The notes under the pieces are model-generated. The model ran no database searches. It worked only from the letters and a program-made list of their open reading frames with translations, and had not been told where the DNA came from. The position numbers and the translations under genes are program-made. Below are positions 44,263 to 54,976 of a stretch of DNA of 64,000 nucleotides, one piece after another. This DNA is from Thamnaconus septentrionalis (Eukaryota > Chordata > Actinopteri > Tetraodontiformes > Monacanthidae): NCBI GenBank assembly GCA_009823395.1, contig CM020503.1:1201001-1265000 (forward strand), given 5' to 3'. The number at the start of each line of letters is the position of its first letter. The stretch's first letter is position 1.

Positions 44263-44318
44263 CAGAGCCGGCGGCTCGCTCCAAGAAGAGGGTGGAGCCA
44301 GAGCTGATGAGCGCCTAG
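41645..44318 (+). CDS. chmp6: chmp6, charged multivesicular body protein 6 (ESCRT-III, Vps20), complete
   Basis: Eight exons: 41645-41707, 42253-42362, 42497-42584, 42666-42752, 42846-42911, 42988-43068, 43146-43218, 44266-44318; 206 residues, all GT-AG with matching phases. CHMP6 is the ESCRT-III subunit that links ESCRT-II (EAP20/VPS25) to CHMP4 polymerisation on endosomal membranes for vesicle budding. The N-terminus MGNLFGKKKQTRVTEQDRAI has the N-myristoylation site (Gly2, Asn3) and basic patch. Helices ILQLKQQRDKLRQYQKRI..., KKKRYQDQLLDRTDNQISNL and ..FAQIETKVIAGLKTGNECLK form the Snf7 core. MSIEEVERIMDETQDAIEYQ and QIDEMLAGSLSQEDEDAVLA form the acidic autoinhibitory half. The tail ends VEPELMSA. 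Human CHMP6 is 201 residues as recalled. Retained start, stop and splice sites indicate a functional gene. A whole-genome-duplication paralogue (a/b) cannot be assigned. Confidence 0.97.
42253..42362 (+). CDS. chmp6: chmp6 exon 2
   Basis: Acceptor acggcag; encodes QLKQQRDKLRQYQKRIQLQQ then QKERLLAKQLVKDGKK; donor gtgagt at 42363, phase 2. ESCRT-II binding helix region. Confidence 0.96.
42497..42584 (+). CDS. chmp6: chmp6 exon 3
   Basis: Acceptor tgacag; encodes KAVLLLKKKRYQDQLLDRTD then NQISNLEQL; donor gtgagc, phase 0. Confidence 0.96.
42666..42752 (+). CDS. chmp6: chmp6 exon 4
   Basis: Acceptor ttccag; encodes VQDLEFAQIETKVIAGLKTG then NECLKKMHE; donor gtgaga, phase 0. Confidence 0.96.
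42846..42911 (+). CDS. chmp6: chmp6 exon 5
   Basis: Acceptor gtcag; encodes MMSIEEVERIMDETQDAIEY then QR; donor gtgagt, phase 0, 22 codons. Confidence 0.96.
42988..43068 (+). CDS. chmp6: chmp6 exon 6
   Basis: Acceptor tgtgcag; encodes QIDEMLAGSLSQEDEDAVLA then ELEAITQ; donor gtacgt, phase 0. Confidence 0.96.
43146..43218 (+). CDS. chmp6: chmp6 exon 7
   Basis: Acceptor ccctcag; encodes GDMELPSVPTDQLPDVPESS then EKTA; donor gtttgc (weak), phase 1. Confidence 0.93.
43219..44265 (+). other. chmp6: chmp6 intron 7
   Basis: Largest chmp6 intron (1047 nt). Holds an L2-type tail (about 43975-44205) interrupted by a GT tract (44105-44134), and a second GT tract (44228-44261) next to the acceptor. 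Confidence 0.7.
43975..44205 (+). mobile_element. L2-type LINE/SINE 3' tail
   Basis: 'cattcattcatcttctatt', 'cagtgaaggcagggtacaccctggataagtcgccagttcatc', 'cacaggagaacatgtccacacagaaagg' and 'cagaacccacgaccttcttg' appear in the order found in the 3' region of fish L2-like LINEs and tail-sharing SINEs. A GT microsatellite has expanded inside it. Confidence 0.7.
44266..44318 (+). CDS. chmp6: chmp6 exon 8 (terminal)
   Basis: Acceptor tttcag directly after a GT tract (44228-44261). With the split codon encodes EPAARSKKRVEPELMSA and TAG at 44316-44318. Confidence 0.93.
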
Positions 44319-46343
44319 AGCCGTCAGCAGCGTCTGCAGACTGAGTCCGCAGCTTCTCCCCACACACTCCAACCCATCAGCAGGCCTCCAGACACTGAAG
44401 GCCTGTGGCAGAGTGACCTCATCATCCGCACTGCTCAAGGGCTCCACCTGCTGGCGGCTCTGCTTTAACTGCAGCAGCCTCAGCCAGGCGCTGATCACAC
44501 AAGGGTGCCTGAAGTGAGCGCTCTCTCTCTCTCTTCCGCTGAATCATTTTACTCCAGGAACTTCGATGCACGACCGACGACCGTCTTTGTCACCAGTTCA
44601 CTCTGTTTGTATTGAAGGGTGTGGGACCCCCCCCCCATGGTCTGTAATGAGAAAATCACATCTAATTACAGTGTTTTATCTGACAATATGTGTATTTGTC
44701 CTTGTTTTTAGTCATGATTCTGTTTTTTTCTAATTCACTTACGTCTCATAAAATGTAATTTTTTACAGTAAACTGAATGAGTTGGAGAGGAAAGAATGTC
44801 CTGATTAAGTGGTCTTATTGAAGTAACATATTTACACGAGGGTAACTTGTTTTTCGTTCTGGCATTTATCCGTTTAAAAAAATAATCATGAGTTTACAGA
44901 AACTCTTTATCTGTTCAGGAAGATTCTTTGTCATTTTCCTACTGCTGATTTTCAGTGTCTCTGTTGACTGAACACAGCACAGGATGTGTTCGGGCTGTGA
45001 ACATGCTGTCTAGCCAATTACATTTTAAGCAGTGCCAGTCAGTTAGCCTCAGCTTGAAACATACTGTAACCGAACCTTTGCTTTTTGCTAATGACTAATG
45101 GGTGCCACTAAAATGTATAAACCAGAAAAATGTTAGTTTTAAAACATAAAATAAATCCTACCGTTGATGGGTAAATCATAATTTTCTATTTTTCAACCAT
45201 CATTTAATATGTCACATGCATTATTTTTTGGCCCTGGGACTTTCTTCAATTGTTCTTTTCAATCAAAACACTACAATTAGAAAATAAAAAAGACGAATCG
45301 TTCTTATTAAACTTCAGGAAGTAATGGTGATTTTAAAATAAACGGTTTAGAGGCTAATTACCCTCTTTGATTAACATCAAAATCTAAATATTTAGTTGTA
45401 TTTACCTAATCTAAACTGATTCAAGACTCTCCTCCACCTCCTAGTGGCCTATATCAGTGTCAGTGGAGAAAAGGCTGCTTGAGGTCTTCAGTTCTGGCAT
45501 GTTCTCCGGCTGTGGCTGTTGCTCCTGAGTCTGTGACCCTAACTGGGTTGTCTTTTGAAGAATAGAATGTATAGAGTGCACAATACAGTGCCAAAAACTC
45601 TGTTTCAAGTTCTCTTTCATTCCTGCTTCAGATTTGGAATCAATCTGAAGTCTATGTGTTGATGTTCTCAGAAAATGTGTTCTGTCTCCCAACATGTAGA
45701 AGTTTTACATTCCATCTGGATAAAATCCAAGTATGGTCTCTGCTTTTCTGGAAACTACTTAGTATTACTTTTTCTTGTTTGTAATCACTTTCATAGATCT
45801 ACATGACCTGATATTGTTATTAAGAGGTAGACTGTTGGGAAGAAAACATGCTTGAATCTGGAGGTGCTTGCTATGACTGACTGACTCATCTGTAACACCT
45901 GGCAGAGGGCGACACTCAACTCCTGTCCTCATGTAACCCTGCCAGTCAGAGCGGCACAGTATGGTGTGGGTTGTCATAGCAATAACATATCTAGAGGGCC
46001 AACCAGGGATACTGCCTGCTTCAAAAGTGCTAATCAAATCTATAATGATATATTAAAATAATGTTTCTCTTGTCGGACTGCGCCAAGGTGAGAATGAATA
46101 TTAGGTTCAGAACAAATCCAACAGCCTAAACTTTTGACAACGCAATTTAGATAAATAACAGACTGCCGTCAGTTGCCATGGTGAGTCGTGTTAAGGCTCC
46201 ATTAATGTTGGCTCTCTATGCCCGAGGTTTGTAACCTTGAGTGAACCAGCTGCGACCAATGCAACAGAGTCAAATCAGCTGTGATGTTGTCCTCTGAGGG
46301 TAAATCAAAACAATCAAATCACGGCCCAGAGTTTGTTGTCCGT

Positions 46344-46379
<36 letters not shown>

Positions 46380-46881
46380 ACACTGATGTAATAGCGAGTG
46401 ACAGTTTTAAGGAATTCGTGAACGTCGCCCATGAAGCCTTGTAAGTCCGATTATTGAACACTAGGTGGCGACACACTCCTTCTGAACTACCTGCCAATCT
46501 TCGATAACGCGTTTTTATATTTATATATAATTAGGACAAAGACTGGCTTAAAGCGTGAGACCTGACCTACTCAGAAATTAATCGGGCCTGGACCAGAGCG
46601 GATCTTTGGTAAGAGTTCATGTCTACCTTTTCATCCGTCCCCGGAGCCAATTAATCCCGGGTTAGTTCTTCTAATCTTTATTTTCTTTGAACCCTATTAA
46701 TTAAGTGTGAATTCCCCTGTTTTTTTCTCAGGTCATTGATGTATCTGAGCAGCGGCCTCCTGGTGAACGGAGAGCTCTGTGGGCTGTGGCTCTTGAACGC
46801 ATCGTGATGCTGATGAATCACTAAGCATGAAAAGGCTGAGAGGACTGAAGTGAGTGGGATGTACTGCTGAATGGACAGTTC

Positions 46882-46883
<2 letters not shown>

Positions 46884-46933
<50 letters not shown>
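46884..46933. repeat. (GT)25 microsatellite
   Basis: Uninterrupted GT, intergenic. Confidence 0.95.
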
Positions 46934-46934
<1 letters not shown>

Positions 46935-47639
46935 TTGCCCACTTGACTACACCTCCACTTTGAGCTGAAGGAGAGCTGTTGTTAGTTAAGTAACACCATT
47001 TTGACATCCCTCAATCTTGGATACCATCACTGAGAGTTGACCACATGTTTGTGGGTGATACACCGACAGCCCACACCTCCACCCCAATGTCTCACTCTCA
47101 TTTGATGGTCTTGGTGAAGTCTTGTGTCTTGTGACATCTCAACCTTTCTGACTATTTCCAGACAAATCAAAAGTCCGTACACTCCCCCATTGCTCTATCT
47201 TTTAGTCCACGTAAAGCCAAGTCAGCAGAAAATACAATGTGGTCATTAATATGTATATTAAACCCTCGCTGTTAAAGAGCCTTTCCATGCTGCATGATCA
47301 TGGTAATGTCCATAAATTTCCTTTTTCTCCCTGCCAGCAGAAACATAAACCCCCTCCTTCTCCTGGCACTGCCTCAATAAAGAACATATTGCAGGAAAGG
47401 CTAATGGTGCTAATGTAATCGGCTGATATACTGGCGGCCTGAACTGTAAGTTACAAGACAACTAAACAAAGGGAAGAAATATCTATAGAGACGTCCTCCC
47501 ACTTGAAATATTATGCACTTACTTCCTGTTTTAGCTGTTATATGCAGCGCTCGCCACACCAGAGGCCACTGAGGACAAAGCCAGCTGGTTCTGTTATGTC
47601 CCATTCAGCCCCTGATATCTGAGTGTTATTAGACCAGAT

Positions 47640-47682
47640 TCTTCTTCTTCATCATCATAATCTTCGTCATCTTCTTCTTTTC

Positions 47683-47724
<42 letters not shown>

Positions 47725-47809
47725 TTCTTCTTCTTCTCCTTCTCCTCCTCCTCCTCTTCTTCTTCTTCTTCTCCTCCTCCTCCTTATCATCATCTTCATC
47801 TTCTTCTTC

Positions 47810-47848
<39 letters not shown>

Positions 47849-47850
47849 TT
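47640..47850. repeat. ATC/TTC/CTC trinucleotide tract
   Basis: Alternating blocks of ATC and TTC/CTC units over about 210 bp; strictly pyrimidine-rich on one strand in the middle. Poly-Ile/Ser/His and poly-Met/Asp/Glu frames are artefacts. Confidence 0.93.
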
Positions 47851-48448
47851 TCACTGACAGAGTTTACAGAGTTGGCACCTAATTATAAATGCGCTGTCCA
47901 TGAAGAGGCTTTTTAGGAGGGGAGCAGACGTGACTGTCTGTCCTCCTCCTTTATTTTTCCTTCTTTGTCTCTTTATTTAGGAGTTGCCATTTTCAAAGGT
48001 CACCGCGTCATGATGTGTTTGAGTGAGTGGGACTCAATCCACACAGCTGCTCAGTCGCCCTCCCCACACCCACCCACCAGAGCCCACTCATGCCACTGAT
48101 GAAGAAAAGGAGCCACACAGTGATGGAGCAGAATGCAGAGGCGGGTGAAGGACGTTTTAAACCTTCACTTTAAAGAATGGAGACTCTCCGACAGCAGCAT
48201 TAGTGGAATGAAAGACAATGGCCGGCACACAGCCGAGCTGCTAAATAAAGACGGTTTCCAGATCTGTGATGTTTTATCGGGATTAAATCTCTGAATGGGT
48301 TCCGTTTCTGAGTGACGATGTTGTATTGACCTGCTTGTCTGAATGGTTGTAGCGGAGCAGAGGCGTCGCGTGGGCAGCATGTGACACGGCGGAGGAGGCG
48401 TGGTCCAGCGCGAGCGCTCTGCTGCCTTCACGGCCCCGTTGGTAAAAC

Positions 48449-48450
<2 letters not shown>

Positions 48451-48546
<96 letters not shown>
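48451..48546. repeat. (CTAT)24 tetranucleotide microsatellite
   Basis: Uninterrupted CTAT/GATA-class repeat over about 96 bp, intergenic. Confidence 0.97.
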
Positions 48547-49306
48547 ATCTAATCACAACGTGAACATGAATGTTTCTTTGATGAATTGCGTTATTGTGTT
48601 CTTGATTCACGTGTTTGTTCATTTATATTATTATAGTGAGTCTGAGTACTGGTACTCAGTACTGGTGCTTATCATTGGGGATTGACATTAGGGGTGGACA
48701 TACTGTGAAGTCTGGCACATTGCCTGGGATCTAAACAAACAAGACCGCCTCCTCACAGCCAACCCTCTTGACCATACATTGTCACTTGAAAGTGAATGTG
48801 ATCCACATCATTCTTCATAACATTAGATTATAAGAGTCTTAGTTTTAGGAGTATATATTTTAATGTGCTGAAAGATCATAGATTCTCATTGAAATAAAAG
48901 GGTTAATTTTTCAAACACAGATGTCACCTGAAAGTATCTCAGAGTCCAAAAGAAAACAAAGAAACTTTGTAAATAGAAATGGAGAGTAAAGCCGTTAAGG
49001 TTTACATTGAAATATTCCCACTCGTAATGAATAGTAGTAAACGGGTAAAAATACAAACTCAAAGAAGACAGTTGTTATTGATTCATGTATTAATTATAAG
49101 GACTTTGATTCCATCATCCTGTTTATAAAACCATATTTTATAGCGTCGTTGATTCTTGGTCGCTCCTCTCGCCTCTCCCAGTGAAGCTTGAATTCTCCCA
49201 GCGGCCTTGAACGCAGCGCAATCCGCCTCTGTGCTCCATTCGCCGGGCTGAGCGGTTGCGTGGGGAGCCGCACGGTGTGGGCGCCGCGCCGCGCGCAGGA
49301 CTCTCC
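48547..49306. other. Intergenic upstream of baiap2
   Basis: AT-rich to about 49150, then rising GC and CpG content into the baiap2 promoter. No gene recognised. Confidence 0.5.
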
Positions 49307-49314
49307 TATAAAAG
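49307..49314 (+). promoter_or_regulatory. baiap2: TATA box of baiap2
   Basis: TATAAAAG in a GC-rich, CpG-rich context (gcgccgcgccgcgcgc just upstream). A start site about 30 bp on, near 49340, would give a 5' UTR of about 170-195 nt before the ATG. Confidence 0.65.
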
Positions 49315-49375
49315 CGGGGGATCTCGCGGCTGGACGAGCTCGTCTGTCTCGAGTCACCGCACGCACACACGCACC

Positions 49376-49440
49376 CACCCACCCACCAACCAACCAACCA
49401 ACCAACCAACCGACCGACCGACCGACCAAGCAACCAACCA
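49376..49440. repeat. ACCA/ACCG tetranucleotide tract in the baiap2 5' UTR
   Basis: Runs of CACC, AACC, GACC and AACC units over about 65 bp, between the TATA box and the start codon. Confidence 0.85.
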
Positions 49441-49510
49441 AGCAGCACCTGCAGTTTCGGAAGGAGTCGAATAGCAACGAGAAGAAGAAGAAGGAGAATC
49501 CAGTCAGCTT

Positions 49511-49579
49511 ATGACTGACGTCTCCACCAGGATGTCCCGGACCGACGAAGTGCACCGCATCACGGAGAATGTCTACAAG
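49511..49579 (+). CDS. baiap2: baiap2 (IRSp53) first coding exon
   Basis: Two in-frame ATGs: 49511 and 49532. The second gives MSRTDEVHRITENVYK, which aligns with the recalled vertebrate BAIAP2 N-terminus (..EEMHRLTENVYK) and has the better context (A at -3), so it is the likelier start. Donor gtaaga at 49580, phase 0, exactly where BAIAP2 exon 1 ends. BAIAP2 is an I-BAR/SH3 adaptor that bends membranes and links Rac and Cdc42 to actin in filopodia and dendritic spines; only the first residues of the I-BAR helix bundle are here. The paralogue BAIAP2L1 fits less well (recalled NRLTESTYR). Location beside chmp6 agrees with human 17q25. The remaining exons lie beyond the window. Confidence 0.85.
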
Positions 49580-49867
49580 GTAAGACGGAGCTTGACGGTG
49601 CGGGGCTGCTGGACACCTCCCCGACCTCCCGCCCCTGCGGAGGGAGACACCTGCTGCTGCTGCTGCTGCTGCGGGGACCGCGGCTCCTCCACTCACCTGT
49701 GTGTGTGTGTGTCCACTGTGTTGTGTAACTGTGAGGTCGGTGAGTGGGAGCGCTGCTGGTCCCGGTTGTGTTGAGTTGTGTTGGGTTGACAGTGACTTAT
49801 GTTGGTGCTTCAGTTGACTGTTGTCACCTGTTAGAGACTCAGCAGAGGGGAATTCCCCCGAGGTTAC

Positions 49868-49869
<2 letters not shown>

Positions 49870-49923
<54 letters not shown>
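49870..49923. repeat. (GT)27 microsatellite
   Basis: Uninterrupted, 290 bp after the baiap2 exon 1 donor. Confidence 0.95.
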
Positions 49924-49929
<6 letters not shown>

Positions 49930-50252
49930 CTGAATCTGTGAGCTGGATTTCTGCTCACTGGAGGTGTTTTGACCCCCAGTTTGCAGCCACTGGTTTTACA
50001 CCTGGAGGTGAGAGAGTGAGTCCAGTGTGTCAGGTGTCCCAGGACTGAATAGAGTGAATAGAGTGAATAGACTGGCCCACTCCGCTCCTCCCGAAATGTT
50101 GGAAAGCATCCAGGTGACACACCCCTCGAAGAATCATATCCTCTATTGTCTCGTCCTCAACAGGACCCCCCCTCCCCCAAACACACATACACACAGTGTG
50201 AATATAGAGGCAGCCTGATGAAGCTCATGACCCTTCCTCACTTTCCCTGCCA

Positions 50253-50419
50253 GAATATGAAGGCTCTGAGGAGGAATCAGAGGAGGTGGAGGTGTCGCTG
50301 GACCCTGCTGATTCGGTCTGCACGAGGTGCCTTTACGATCGTCAGGATCCAACATTGAGAAGGAAGAAGAAGGTGAAGGAGGTGAAGACGGCGAGATGGA
50401 ATAAGCATAAATCGAAATA
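50253..50419 (+). CDS. Putative orphan terminal exon in baiap2 intron 1
   Basis: A good acceptor (tttccctgccag) is followed by an open frame that, entered in phase 1, reads YEGSEEESEEVEVSLDPADS, VCTRCLYDRQDPTLRRKKKV and KEVKTARWNKHKSK, then TAA. Acidic segment, CxxC pair and basic tail look like a real C-terminus, but no family was recognised and no preceding exon was found. It does not fit the phase-0 donor of baiap2 exon 1 in this frame. It could be an exon of a nested gene, a retrocopy fragment, or chance. Confidence 0.35.
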
Positions 50420-51118
50420 AGGAGCTTGTTGTGTAAAAATTGAAGTCATGAAAGCAATCACTGCCATTCTCCCCCCCACCCCCCAAACGGTTAATTTAAA
50501 GGTGGAATTGTTCAACATTGAAATTTAAAATTCTTGCTGATGGTTCACAAATTCTTTGGCGAGTCTGAGTCTGGATGGATCCTGGGTGACTCGGAGCCAG
50601 AGACGTCGTCATGGTTCATTTTTAAATACCAAACGATCAATTATGGGGAGCTGAAGGTGTCAGTCGTCGCTGAAAATGCGAATGGCGCCGCGTATCTATG
50701 AACGCAGGACAAGGGAATTGCAGGAGCGCGTCGGTCGCATCAGTCGGTAGCAGGAGGCCACTCCCACCCTGTGCTGGCCACTCCCACCCCTCCTCTGCTC
50801 CCCCTGGGGGTGGGTTTGTGCGCTGATTTGATCTGATGAGGTAACTCGACATTTAGAGAAGCTAATGGCTCATCATTAATTCATTAGATTTGGGCCCCGG
50901 AGGTGCCAGCTCCCATCGCGTCAGCGGCACATCTGCTGTCCTCCGACGGGGTGAGCGACACGTGTCAGCGCACCAATCAGGAGCCGCCGTTGCTGGGCCG
51001 TCCATTCAGACGCTCCCTCCTCCTGGCTCTCCTGCAGCGAGCCAGGAGGAATCCACAAGATTCACCTGCTTCAGCCCCACTCTGCTGCACAAGCGGCAGG
51101 CGCTGATGACTCACACTG

Positions 51119-51224
<106 letters not shown>

Positions 51225-51717
51225 TGCAGCACGAGCTGTGAGGGCGGCTTAGTGCATCACGACTGTGTGCATGCGTTTCGCCCGTTTGTCAGCACTCACA
51301 CCCGGCTGCAGAGAGACTGGCTCCATACCTTAGCCTGATGGTGTGTGTGTGGGTGTGTGGGTGTGTGTGTGTGCATGTGTGTGAGTGAGAGTGAGAGAGA
51401 GAGCGAGATGGCGTGGGTAAACTGTTTTCCCATGGTGTTGTGGTTGTTGCCCAACCAGCGCCATCTGCCTGTGTGTTGACTGAGGTTCACAGAGGAGCTG
51501 CGTTCAGTCGGTGTCGTGACCTCGCGCGAGTGCCGCGCTGGTTGAACTCAACCTGGGGAGTCAATCAGCCAGCTGATCAATACTGTGTGTTTTCTGCTTG
51601 GAGAAGCCTGATCAGAGTGGAGCGCAGGACTAGCTGGATGGAACGTTGCACTTGTCCATCTGGTAAACAGCCCACAGAAAGAAGTTTTTTGAAAGTGTCC
51701 ATATGAACGTTAATAAT

Positions 51718-51850
51718 AGTGGATTGGATTTGTATAGTGCTTTTCTTGAACCCATTTATTCATTCACACTACATTCACACCAGTGATGGTATGCTGCATG
51801 TGTAGCTTTCGGTCATTGAACAACCCGCTCTACCTCCCGAGCTACAGTCA
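51718..51850 (+). mobile_element. Fish SINE/LINE-tail repeat remnant
   Basis: 'ggattggatttgtatagtgcttttct', 'cattcacactacattcacaccagtgatgg' and 'caacccgctctacctcccgagctaca' occur in the order of a widespread teleost interspersed repeat. The copy is shortened in the middle. Confidence 0.6.
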
Positions 51851-53287
51851 CCTCGTATTCAGAGTCACTATGTCATTTTCATAAGGAGCCACACAGATTT
51901 CTTTGCTATTAGTAAACCCATTTTGGAAACCGTGCAAGACTTCCCATTGGTCTGGTTCTGATGGAACTGACTGGAACCCTGGAGCCGCTATTGTTGACCA
52001 GCCAGCAGCGGTCCAGCATTTGGTGGCCCCCAAAAAATGGGTGTAAACATTTTCTGAGTCCATCTTTCCGAGGCTGTGTTGGTCCTCAGGAGGAGCCAGA
52101 AGTATTTGCTGTGCAGAACAATTTATCCCCACTGTCGCACAAGTGCAATCTGTTCAGGTTTCTTTGCCCCCCACCACTACCACCAATAGAGAATTATTCA
52201 CACCAGTGAACAAGACATTGAGAATTACTTTCAGCAACAGGATTACATTGTCCTGCCACAGACATTTAGGGTTCTCAGCTGGTGCTGTGTAAGGTTTTAT
52301 CGTTGTCACCTGTTGTTTGCGTGATTTTTTTTTCCAGTGCTGATTCCTGCAGGTCTGGAGGAAATGAAATATACAGCAGTGGACGATCAAGCAGCAAACA
52401 CTCTGTCACAGGGTTTTGTTTTTTTGCTATTTTTTTCCCCCCGTCCTCCACACGTCGCTAATATGCATAACCTCGCCGTCTGCCAGGCACTCATGTGCGG
52501 GGAGGCACAACGAGCCTAAACCTTCTGCCTAATGCAACATTTTCTGCCTGCCGACGGTTCCAAACCGGCATTTCTGTCCTGCTAGGATTAGTCACGCCGA
52601 TTTACACCTCTTCTGTCTCTGGCGGAGCAACATCAGCTCCGGCGTTGCGTGTCTGTCCCTGCAGAACGGCCTGCCTCCTCCTGCCTCGGGCGCAACAGCA
52701 GCAGCAGCAGCAGCAACAGCGGCAGCAGCAGTAGCGTCATAGCGATGCTGTCAGATGGTGTTCCGGGGCGTATAGTTGTGTTGCGTAACAGTGCGCCGTC
52801 GTTTACCTTTTTGTCGAGCGCCTCACTGATGTGACTAATCCCCAACTCGGCTGCCGAGCGCAGCTTTGCCGCCCCTCGGGTTTAGCTTTGATTCTGGCGT
52901 CAGTGTGGTCACGCCTCTGGGCTCTCATTAGCATAAGGCAAACCACACCGCCTTGGGATCGTTGGTCAGAGGAGAAGAGCATGAAGAAGAGGAAGAAGAA
53001 GAGGAAGAAGCATTGGGAGATCTTCATTCACAACACCTGATGACTCACTTGCCACAACTTCATTAGCTAATCTCATATCTAGGTTATTTTGGCCCCCTAG
53101 TGGCGAAAGTCTGCTGCTCACCAAAGACGATCTGATGTGTGTTTTTATTTTCCTTCCTGCTCCATCACCATCGTTCTGACAAGCCCAGTCGGCTGTTTTA
53201 GGGGTGAAAAGATCAAGACGCAATGCTGGCAAAAGAGGAATTAAATAGATGGAGCTGATTGGCTTGAGGTGAGGTCAAGTTCTAGCT

Positions 53288-53659
53288 CGGGGGCGGGCAA
53301 CGTTTTTGACTGGTGGGCAACAATGAGTTCTAAAATTTGAGGGGCTGGAGGAGGAGCAGATAGATGGAGTGTTTTGGTGACCAACCTCATAGGAGAAAAA
53401 AATGTATCGTGGCATATGTAGAAAAACAGGTGCTTTAATGTCTGTTGAAAATGAACAAAAGCGTTACAACAAAATATGTGTCTTTGAAGCCCCATGGTAT
53501 TTAGCTCTTTATTGAAATGACTCTTAAAACACTAAAAATGAATGAAATACAGATATTTTATGACTTACTTACTATCAATATCATTTCTTCAAGTTTTGCG
53601 TGCTGGTTTAAAAAAACGGGCCGTATATGGCCCCCGGGCCATAGTTTGCCCATTGCCTC
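53288..53659. mobile_element. hAT MITE (372 bp) with perfect 8-bp target duplication
   Basis: TTCTAGCT flanks both ends (53280-53287 and 53660-53667). Termini CGGGGGCGGGCAAC and, reverse-complemented, GAGGCAATGGGCAAAC are imperfect inverted repeats; the right end carries 'ggcccccgggcca'. Same general class as the element at 32766. Non-coding. Confidence 0.85.
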
Positions 53660-54312
53660 TTCTAGCTCCTTCTGTGGTTGCTTACAATTTGACAAAAGCG
53701 ATGAGAATTCTTGCAGTTTTGCGGCTGCTCCTCTCAGGTTCTCCCAGAATGCCTTTCAGCAACTGCTTGACGAAGCAATTTTTCTGGAAATAGGTGTGGT
53801 TGTTGTTGTTGTTTTCTGCAGCTACACTGATACATGGACCAGTTTAAGTTCTTCCCTCAAGTGGCTTCAAAGGTCGTTGAGGCACGTGGATTTCAGTCGT
53901 CTGTAAATAAAAACCCACCGGTGTGTGAAGTTTCACTTTTCTCCTTCCACACAATCTTGAACACTGACTCGACTCGGTTCAGCGCAACAGGCTCCCTGCT
54001 CTGACTCCTCGCTCCTCCTCAACGACACTGCGCTCTCGGCTGTCAGACAGCATCGTCGCTGACATGTGCCGCCGCCGGTGTGTGTCATCAGCCCTCGGCG
54101 CGTGTGTAAGCTGCCCTAATGTGCGTTGGAGGTCTGATGGGGGAGGGAGAGGGAGACGAGCAGAGGGGCTGGCAGGAGATGTGAGGAGAGAGCCTGGCAT
54201 TACAAAACCCCTTTTTTTTCCCTCCTCCGGCGGAGACAGAGCCGCAGTGTCGCTGAGGCGACCAGCAACATCTGCAGGCCTGCTGAGGCCTGCTTTCAGA
54301 TGACGTCACACT

Positions 54313-54976
54313 ACAGGCGGCAAAAGTATTCACGTTCTGTACTCAAGTAGAAGTACGGATACTTTTGTGAAAACAAAAATACTGTGGGAAAAGTAAACCT
54401 ACTGATTCAACTCCATTGTTCAAGTCAAAGTAAGAAAGCACAGGTTCTGAAATGTACTTAAGTGAAACGTAAAGATTATGTTGCAAAAAGTAAAAAAATG
54501 TGACTGGACTGGACTGAACTGACCAGAGGTCAGAGGTCTTGATGAGCATCTGGATCATTTTGAAGGGCTTTTTTAAGTACAAAACTATTTTTTTTTTTTT
54601 TCCTTTTCAAATGCATCACAACCAAACAGTAATCAGTAATAGTTATGACCAATGAGCCATTATTGGATGTTGACACTTTTTATAACAATAACCAATGTTA
54701 TAATCTTTAGTTTATTTTTTTGGGGGTTATTTTGACCCTAAAACTGATGTACTCTAAAATAATCTTCCTCTAAAATATGATCCACTTTTATATTGAACTA
54801 CACAGCAGCATAGACTTTTACACCACGCAAAAGTAAAGAGCATGCTTTTCCAATGTAAAAGTACAGACATGCTTGTGCAACTGTAGGGAGTATAAATAAA
54901 AAGGTCGTCAGAAAAAGAAAAACTCCAAGAAATGACAGATACCTGAAAGATCTACTTAAAGTATTTCCCACCTTTG
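54313..54976. repeat. 'AGTACTTTTACTT' dispersed element, copy 3 (inverted)
   Basis: Reverse-complement relative of 34764-35478 and 37488-38027: begins ACAGGCGGCAAAAGTATTCA, contains 'tgtactcaagtagaagta', and ends 'tatttcccacctttgc'. The word TCACAC occurs near both edges and may be a decayed target duplication. The minus-strand frame 54798-55439 runs across it and is rejected as a gene. Confidence 0.75.

Larger units (their letters stand above)
44319..48450. other. chmp6 3' UTR and intergenic spacer
   Basis: Microsatellites: CT (44521-44534), GT (46346-46378), GT (46884-46933), ATC/TTC (47640-47850). Minus-strand frame 45441-45695 (84 codons) has no recognised family. 47240-47450 is non-repetitive with homeobox-type TAAT/ATTA words. 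An AATAAA at about 45151 could be the chmp6 polyadenylation signal, but this is uncertain. Confidence 0.45.

Noticed and set aside
45441..45695. 84-codon minus-strand frame between chmp6 and baiap2
   Set aside because: Preceded by an in-frame stop two codons upstream of the Met; not similar to any recalled protein. The human noggin neighbour C17orf67 was considered, but the sequence does not resemble it.
47623..47916. Poly-Ile/Ser/His open frame
   Set aside because: Trinucleotide repeat artefact.
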